From Anagrus nilaparvatae (Eukaryota; Arthropoda; Insecta; Hymenoptera; Mymaridae), in the NCBI GenBank assembly GCA_022575985.1, contig JAKSXM010000247.1, forward strand, positions 7,091,501 through 7,155,500: a stretch of DNA of 64,000 nucleotides, given 5' to 3'. The first letter of the stretch is position 1; each line of letters starts with the position of its first letter. A model generated the notes under the pieces. It had not been told where the DNA came from. It saw only the letters and a list, made by a program, of their open reading frames with translations, and made no database searches. Below are positions 57,258-64,000 of the stretch, piece by piece. The position numbers and the translations under genes were made by a program.

Positions 57258-57397
57258 GCAAAACCCTACCATACCAACACATCCCTGGGGGAAACACCCT
57301 TCTTTATCGACGCTCCCCTGGGGCAACGCCCTTCCTTACCGACATATCTTTGGGGGAATGGGATTGGGTGAGGGAGGTCCAGCTTACCTTATCTACT
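57258..57397 (-). repeat. Polinton right terminal inverted repeat
   Basis: It mirrors 36040-36180. Inner units of GACGCTCC..GGGG..AACACCC extend further inward to a G-run (about 57216-57229). Confidence 0.9.
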
Positions 57398-57403
57398 AAC
57401 CTA
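57398..57403. repeat. Right target-site duplication of the Polinton (AACCTA)
   Basis: It is identical to 36034-36039. Confidence 0.92.
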
Positions 57404-58489
57404 TATGGACATATCCTGGTTGCTCAAAGTGCGAAAGTAGCAAAATCACCCCCTTTTGGGGGATAATTTTAGCTAATTTAGGGGTTAAATATTAATTATT
57501 TATGAAAAAGAAGTCGAAATTCTTTATCAGCGACCCAAAAAACCCATAGGTGCAAATCTGAGCGCTCAAAGTGCAACTATGTAAAAAACACCCCATTTTT
57601 GGGTAGTTTTTTGCAAATTTAGGGGTGAAGCCCCCATTTCTTTACAAAATGACCCCGATTTTCGTGTTCAGCGACCCAAAAAACATATAGTAAAGCAAAT
57701 CTCATGTTCGCCAGTAAAAATACAACCCCCCTTCCCGTATTTTGACTGGAGTAGAAAATGTAGAAAGCTCCTTTTTTCATGTTTTTCGGTCCGCCATACT
57801 GGAAAATTGGAAAATATTTAGGGGTGAAAAAATGAAAATTTTCAGTCATAATAACATTTTTCTCCATCTCCAAAACCCCCTGGTATTGTAGAAACTTCTT
57901 TTTTTTTCATATTTTTCCTTCCGCCATTTTGGAAAATCAGAAAATACGTTAAGGTAAAAAAGTGAAAATCATCATCAATGTAAACGTTTTTCTTAACCGC
58001 TAAAGTCTGCAGATAATGTTGAATTTTTTTTTTTTTTGGTTCGCCATCTTGGAAAATTGGAAAATGCGCCAGGGTGAAAAATTGAAAATTTTTATCAATA
58101 TAAGCGCCTTTCTCAACCTCGGAAATCCCCCGGTAATGTTGAAAGTTCCTTTCTTGGAAAATTTGGAAAATTTGGAAAATAAGTTAGTGTAAAAAATTGA
58201 AAATTTTATAAAAAAGTATTTATTTTCTTTAATAAGATAGTAATTATTTTCTAATTATAAAGCAAATTTCATAACCTTATAAAAACAAAACTAAAATAAA
58301 AAAATATTATAACCACTTGTGCGCATGCGTAATCAGTTACTGATGAAAAAAAGCGTGATATACTGATCAGTTTATTATCCGTAATACGGATCCGTACGGA
58401 TTATAAAATTAGTCAAACGGATCCGTCCCGGATTTGAAACTTAGCTTCCTTGACAGCTGGGATGGTATCCATAATTTAAAAATATATAG

Positions 58490-58590
58490 TCATAAAACTT
58501 CTTTAGCACGATGGTATATTAATGAGAAGCTGATAAGCTGAAGATCTCAAGTTCGCGACCAGACGGAGGCAAATAAATAAATAAATATTT
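58490..58590 (+). mobile_element. Possible tRNA-derived SINE fragment
   Basis: A box A-like TAGCACGATGG (58504) and a box B-like AGTTCGCGACC (58550) are followed by an AAAT-repeat tail. The spacing of about 46 bp and the A-rich tail suit a short tRNA-derived SINE. No target duplication was identified. Confidence 0.35.
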
Positions 58591-58904
58591 AAAATGTGCT
58601 TACTATAAATTTAAATAATAAAAAAATATATGTGATTTAAAATTATATATAAATTCTAAATATAAAAATAATTTAAATAATAAATAGAAAAAAAAATTTT
58701 AAATATCTTTTTAAAATTTCATATTACAAAAATTTCGTATATTAAAATCACACAATTATACTTTTGTGAAAATACCGGGAAATACAAAAAGATGTTTGTG
58801 ATTTTACAAATCTATTGCTTTGTAAATTTTACAAAACTTTTGCTCATGACTTTGATTTTCATTACATTTTTTGTGATTTCACACCAAAAAATTTTTACAG
58901 CGTA

Positions 58905-60261
58905 GTTAGTACGTTATCAATATTACTCTTATATATTATTTTGAGGTTTGTAAATTTATTATGTTTCATGAAATTTTTTTATTTTTATCTCTTGTAAAAT
59001 AATAACTATATATAGAATCAGGTCGAGAGTTTAACTGAAATCTGGCATAAATAAAAATTTTTCTTTAAAGGACGTTGACTACAGATTGAATATGGTGGGG
59101 AGATTTAAGAATTATTGTGCCAACGCTTCGTATGTAAAGTATTGCACCAAGAAATATGTGCACCTTGATAATCATAATATCGTTGCCATATTTCAAATAT
59201 TTTTGGTTTTTTGCTAATTAAAAAAAACTAAGCTGACTAAAATTTAATTCTGTCAACTTTTCTTTGCAAATCTTGCTCAAAAGTCGAGTTATAACACTTT
59301 TCTATTTTCTACAAGAGCCTTTAAAAAAATTCAACTATTGGGCTTAATAACTCAAAAATTAAGTGGTTACGATTCTTCAGAATTTACAGGTTTATTTTAG
59401 TTGGTAATTATTTCAATCTGTCCAATTTTTAGATAAATCGCATATTTTTTTCAATTAGTAGTCAACGTCCTTAATCAGCTTAACTCCGTCTTTAGGGGTA
59501 CTTTCAGGTTGATTAACGATCACAATATTTTGACGGTATACTTCTGGTTATTTTTTGTTGAAGGTCAAATAAAAAAAAAAGAACGGCAATCTCACATAAT
59601 ATTTGTATGATTGTGGTCTGACTAATCGAGGTTCCAGTGTATTCTCATTATTTATTTACAAAGCAGGAGACAGAGTGAATGTCATCAAATTTTTTATCCT
59701 GTTGATGATATCCGAAATCCGATTTTTTTAGGAAAACTTTTGATACCTTATGAATGAATAATAATGAAAGCCTTTTTCGCAAAATTTAATGGCGTAAAAT
59801 ATTTGTTTGGCTAAAAAGATTTAAAACGTAAATTAACATAAACATAAAGCACAAAGCGTTTCTCAAACATGTCTAGAACGTTTTTAATGTAAAATAAAAA
59901 TGCAAACAGAAACGTTTATAGCATCCACTTGTATCCATGCAATTCTAAAGATTAATATAATATTATATAATATAATAATTAAAATATTTATATAAACATA
60001 AATATTTTAAACCTATAACATTATATAAAACTTAGATTCTGGATGGACTTGGGAATTATTATTGTTCTGTCGCAAGAGCCACCTTAAATTCAAACTTTGT
60101 GCAAAACTCTATTACTCATAAAAAGAGACATTTTTTTCTTTTTTGAAGACAAACTACATTATAATAAATAAATTAAAAAGCAAAATTATTTTTTTAAGTC
60201 TAAAGTAAAGTATTATTCGACTAATGTATATAATTAATACTTAAATTATCATCCTACATAC
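58905..60261. other. Intronic AT-rich DNA, no gene
   Basis: No supported feature beyond chance ORFs. Confidence 0.4.
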
Positions 60262-60525
60262 CTTGTTTTAATTCTTCTCTGAATTTGTTTATTTCGCTAG
60301 TCATAGAAAAATTTTTATTGTCAGGTATCTTTTTTTTTTTAAAAGCGTATCTTTCTTTTTTATTGATTTAGATTGTGGACAATTTTTTTTAAAATTTTCT
60401 ATAGCACTTTTATATCTTGCTGGTGCTTTAGTTTTTCTTCTTGGCTTATTATTAATAAGAGATAAGCTCCCTTCCTTCTTACTAAGTATTTTTTGTTGTT
60501 TTTGTTTCTTGTTTTTCTTTGACAT
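60262..60525 (-). pseudogene. Probable host gene exon 1, basic N-terminus
   Basis: ATG 60525 (MSKKNKKQKQQK) opens a Lys/Arg-rich exon with RRKTKAPARYKSA, ending INKFREELKQ at a CAAG/GTATGT donor. A 1-nt frame break lies in the A12 run near 60340; adding one nucleotide restores both the frame and the phase needed by exon 2 at 31521. Basic N-termini of this kind are common in DUF4806 proteins. Linking this exon to exons 29-50 kb away rests on phase and style only. Confidence 0.4.
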
Positions 60526-61763
60526 CTTTACCTTTAACAAATAAAATCAAATCAAAAAGTTTTCAAATTAAAATAAACATTTTTATACTCTCATGAGAGT
60601 AAAGTTGGAGATGTAATTTAAAATCGACTAGCCACGGAAAGTCTTTATAAAGGGACCATTAACTTAAATATAAAGATGACTCAAATGTTATTATATATAG
60701 TACTGGAGGCTTTTCTTAGCCACTAAATCTATATTTTTTATCAGAAAATTTAAAAAACTTTTGCACAATCGAACACGTTGGAAAACGTAGGAAAATAATG
60801 TATACCACAAGCTTTAAACCCAGCTTAACTTACAATCCTCACTTACACATGCAAAACCTACGGAAAAAGGAACTAAAAAAAGAAAATTTAAATTTGCCAA
60901 TTCGTTTTTATGTAATTGAGTGGGCAATTTTAAAATACTATATTAAGTATAAAGGGCACAAAAGTTTAGCTAGTGTCTAAAGTATTTCGCCCATGGTGCT
61001 TACATTATTTTTTGCCCTACTGGGCTTAAAACGCGTGCCGAAATTTCACAAAAAAATTATGCCCGCATATTACGCCCGGGCGGGCAAAAAATTTTATTTT
61101 GAAATGCATAGTGTATAGTTTAGAAATCAGACGCAATGTGGAACCATATGAATGGTTAAATTGAATCCAAAATTCTTTTATGATTTTTTTTTATCAGATT
61201 GTGAACAAAAATAAATCGTTTAACTTTCTTCAAAACTTAAAAGAAATTACTCTTAATTAATCCGCACATAAATTTAAATATTTAAATCACTAAAATTTTT
61301 ATATCAAACTTAACACCTCAGGGTCCGCAACGGGAGTCGAGAGTCCTCAATCCCAATTTGGGAGTCAAAAATTTTTCTCTCGTCAGAATCGACTCGAATT
61401 GGCTTAAAAAGGGTTTAGAAAGGTTCTAATCATCGCAACTCCCGACTCCTATCTACTCCCAAGGAATCACGAATATTAGTAAAAATATCTTTTTTGTTCA
61501 AATCGCTTTCATTTGACTAATTCTTAAGAGTACTTTTTAACAATTTTAAAATATTTATTCACATTCAATGTCAAATTGATAATTTTGGCAATTGACAGTT
61601 GTCACCTACTTGTTTTTAAAATATAGTCATACTCTACTAAAAAAGAATTATTGGAAACATGTAAATTTATATTTTTTAGTTATTGAATCTGAAAATATAA
61701 CGTCACGATAAATTTTTAGTATTTTTCGAGGGGTAGTTGACTTTAAAAAAGTTTTTAGATATA
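60526..61763. other. AT-rich DNA, no gene
   Basis: The 5' side of exon 1. No clear TATA/initiator pair was seen. Confidence 0.35.
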
Positions 61764-61767
61764 TTAA

Positions 61768-62571
61768 GGTTGTTGCTGGGTTAATTAATTGACGATAGAT
61801 TTTGATAAAACTTTTCCAGGAGCTTTATATTATTATAATGCACATAAAAATAAAATTTGAAGTAATTTGTCGGTTTTGTATAGGAGATATAAAGCTCCAA
61901 AGTTGAAAACTCATACATTGCAAGGATAGGAGACCGGGAGAAATCGTGCGATAGAGATGCTTTTTTTGATTGCAAGACGAAAGTAGACGATAGATTTGAA
62001 AAAAAAAACCAGTTGACTATTAATTAATTATGGAAGAACAACTTATTCAATTTTGAAGATGATCGTCGGTTTTATAATAAAAGAAAATGTAATTAAAAGT
62101 TAAATAAACCGAAGATTTTTTCAACACATTTTTTACTCTGCAACATTGTATAGCTAACAGTATAGAATTATTTCTATATGTAAAAAAAAAATCGTATGTG
62201 TATAGCTATATCTGTGGCCGCGAGAAAAAAACGCATAAGTCACAAATTTTGAAAAACTAATTTTTTTTTATTTTCATATTTTTTAAGGTCATATCCTTCA
62301 TCTGAATTCAATTTTTAGCCCTTAAATAAAAAATTTAGGTCTTAAAATTAGAAATAAAAAAACGTAAAACTATTAAGTTTCAAGGAAAAAAAAATCTTTA
62401 CATGCATTTATCTCAAAAACATAAATATGTGACTTGTGCGTTTTTTCCTCGCGGCCACGGATATATAGTAATATATTCTTTGCGGAGTTGTCAAACTTTT
62501 TAGCTCTGCTTTACCTACGTGGAAACTGACATGTCACTGTACGGTATTTTACAAATGACCCAGCAACTACC
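61768..62571. mobile_element. TTAA-flanked MITE (about 800 bp)
   Basis: The ends GGTTGTTGCTGGGT and ACCCAGCAACTACC are flanked by TTAA at 61764-61767 and 62572-62575. A smaller MITE is nested inside it. Confidence 0.6.
62212..62460. mobile_element. Nested 249-bp MITE, ATAT flank
   Basis: The inverted ends CTGTGGCCGCGAG and CTCGCGGCCACGG are followed by matching AACGCATAAGTCACA / TGTGACTTGTGCGTT blocks, flanked by ATAT on both sides. Confidence 0.55.
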
Positions 62572-62575
62572 TTAA

Positions 62576-64000
62576 TGGGGGTTTTTAGGTACACTCAGCT
62601 CGAATCCGGTTATAATTTTCAAAAATTCCGAATAATTGGCCCCAAAACCGTAAAAATAATATCAATTTTAAAAATTTTAATTAATAATTCTTGACTTCAG
62701 CACATAGGGTTTAGAAAATGCTGCTTCCGAATTTTTGAGCCAAAATCTAAATAATTGTCCCTAAGACCGGAAAATTCGGTAAAATTATTATTTAAAATCC
62801 AAAAGCCATGAAAACTGTCTTATTAATATTTAAAGATAAATAATTCTATTTGACAATAGAGAGCGCCACTAACTGGACACCAACACTTCTAATTAAAAAT
62901 AAAATAAAATAAAAATATTTCGGAGCATATCTTGGGTCTCGAGAATCTAAACTATATTCACATGGCACAAATAGAATAATTAAAAATTAAATGGGGTTTA
63001 GTGTCATGCTGAATTCAAATTTCTTAACCGAATTTCCAATATTAAAAATATCATTCAATTATTCTTGGCTGTGGAACTAAGGCTTCAGGAACATGCTGAA
63101 CCCGATTTGTTTAGCCGAATTCCAGAAGTCCAAATCATTGAACTCGTAACCGAAATTTTCGGTAAGCATACTATTATTTTTAAAACATTCTTAAGGAAAA
63201 TTTTGAAATTAAAAATAACAATGGTTTTTATTTATTAATTTATTAATTTTACTGTGATTAAACATGCAATATGATTTGAGTGATTTTGTGCACTTCAGCG
63301 CGTAGAGGGCTTGCCGCATAGTAAATAAAAAAATAAATATATAAAATTAGTCTTACAAATTTAAAAAATCTACAGAGAATCTATAAATTAACCAATTACA
63401 TAAAATCGATGATGAAATGTTTAGAAAGTTGCATAATGAAAAATTTGTGCAAAAAAACATCTATAGATATTTAAAGGACAATTCTAGCTTGTTTAAAAAA
63501 AAACTCAGTAATAAAAGGGTTAAAAAAATTTCATGCATTCAATTGACTAAAATTTAATATATAGCTAATTGAGTCAAAACGTAATTATTTTTAGCCAAAA
63601 TATTGTACATTTAAAAAACTATCCAAAAAAAATTGTTAAATTAAATTCAACGAATGTGGAACCATTCAACGATTCAACGAATTTAATTACCATAAGTAAA
63701 CACAATTAGTTTGCAAAATTTAATCCATTAATCTTACTGAAAAAAAGGATTTCACTTTTTTAAGCTAATTGTATCAGTAAATTTTCATGCCAAAATTAGT
63801 TTTTAATTAAATAGTTTTAATTTAATAAGTTAAATTAATAAAAACTTTTTACTCACGTTATGTATTATGAAATTGAATATTTTAATGAATCAGAGTCATG
63901 GCAACAAAAACATTTGGTATTTTGGTACAGGATCATCGGAGAAAAAATTTGTATGTGAAGAAGGTTTTCTACTGGAATTTTTTTGCTGTAGATTTGCATG
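62576..64000. other. AT-rich DNA, no gene
   Basis: No ORF or RNA gene could be supported to the window end. Confidence 0.4.

Larger units (their letters stand above)
36040..57397. mobile_element. Polinton/Maverick element, 21.4 kb
   Basis: The ends begin AGTAGATAAGG and finish CCTTATCTACT (5'-AG...CT-3'), with a 6-bp duplication AACCTA, as is standard for Polintons. The gene content is complete for the family: protein-primed DNA polymerase B, integrase, packaging ATPase, cysteine protease, major and minor capsid proteins. It behaves as a virus-like transposon integrated in a host intron. Several genes carry 1-nt frame breaks at homopolymers and an R1-clade insertion is present, so this copy is either mildly decayed or partly mis-assembled. 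Confidence 0.96.
32152..58902. mobile_element. Giant foldback element carrying the Polinton in its right arm
   Basis: Left arm 32152 to about 34740. Right arm about 34790-36039 plus 57404-58902. The arms are reverse complements along their whole length: for example 32708-32820 pairs with 58270-58380, 33420-33760 with 57404-57730, and 34020-34100 with 35465-35560. The ends CACTGTCAAAATTTTTTG and CAAAAAATTTTTACAGCG are flanked by TA. Without the Polinton the element is about 5.4 kb. It has no transposase. The TA flank hints at a Tc1/mariner-like mechanism but is weak evidence in AT-rich DNA. Confidence 0.6.

Overview
The window looks like nuclear DNA of an AT-rich arthropod, most likely an insect and plausibly a parasitoid wasp. 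The reasons are split genes with GT-AG introns, a DUF4806-like host gene, insect-type core promoters (TATA box plus TCAKTY initiator about 32 nt apart), and dense nested transposons. I see no bacterial gene organisation, rRNA or CRISPR array. The species assignment is inference.

Backbone. One minus-strand host-like gene seems to run from exon 1 (60.5 kb) through exon 2 (31.5 kb) to a 3' exon cluster (11.0-7.0 kb). Splice phases agree at most junctions, and the 3' exons encode a DUF4806-like domain followed by an acidic tail. Its two giant introns hold most of the rest. The last exon is interrupted by a 1.6-kb palindromic element, and two other exons carry 1-nt frame breaks at homopolymers.

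Left part (0-32 kb): a decayed Bel/Pao-type gag (0-0.75 kb); an integrase-type transposase pseudogene with three in-frame stops (2.2-3.4 kb); a small TIR element with a Cys-rich integrase tail (3.7-4.3 kb); a satellite of about 165-190 bp split by an almost intact piggyBac element (13.1-16.4 kb, TTAA duplications, one premature stop); a second satellite of about 115 bp (17-21.7 kb) split by a Transib-like foldback MITE with CACAGTG ends and a 5-bp duplication; TTAA-flanked MITEs; two long direct duplications; and a 5'-truncated R1-clade retrotransposon (27 kb).

Main feature (32.15-58.9 kb): a giant foldback of about 5.4 kb, and inside its right arm a 21.4-kb Polinton/Maverick (36040-57397) with AG...CT termini, terminal inverted repeats and a perfect 6-bp target duplication AACCTA. 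Leftward genes encode two unknown proteins, a double-jelly-roll major capsid, a 49-aa basic protein, a single-jelly-roll minor capsid, an adenovirus-type cysteine protease and a spliced phospholipase A2/basic virion protein. From a shared, mirror-symmetric bidirectional promoter, rightward genes encode the packaging ATPase, small proteins, a fibre-like protein, an integrase with chromodomain and a probable N-myristoylated protein. Converging on these is the five-exon protein-primed DNA polymerase B, with further leftward accessory genes beyond it. A 5'-truncated R1-clade retrotransposon with a 15-bp duplication sits inside the Polinton.

The most interesting signal is a 15-bp imperfect palindrome (GTTGT-NNN-CACAACC) present ten times in three clusters at about 35-bp spacing. 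Each cluster lies in the predicted 5' leader of a non-structural gene (the 210-aa ORF, polymerase B, the 161-aa ORF), immediately downstream of a TATA/initiator pair, and none lies at the structural-gene promoter. It looks like an early-gene control element of the Polinton.

Right end (58.9-64 kb): host exon 1, a TTAA MITE with a nested smaller MITE, and AT-rich sequence without recognisable genes.
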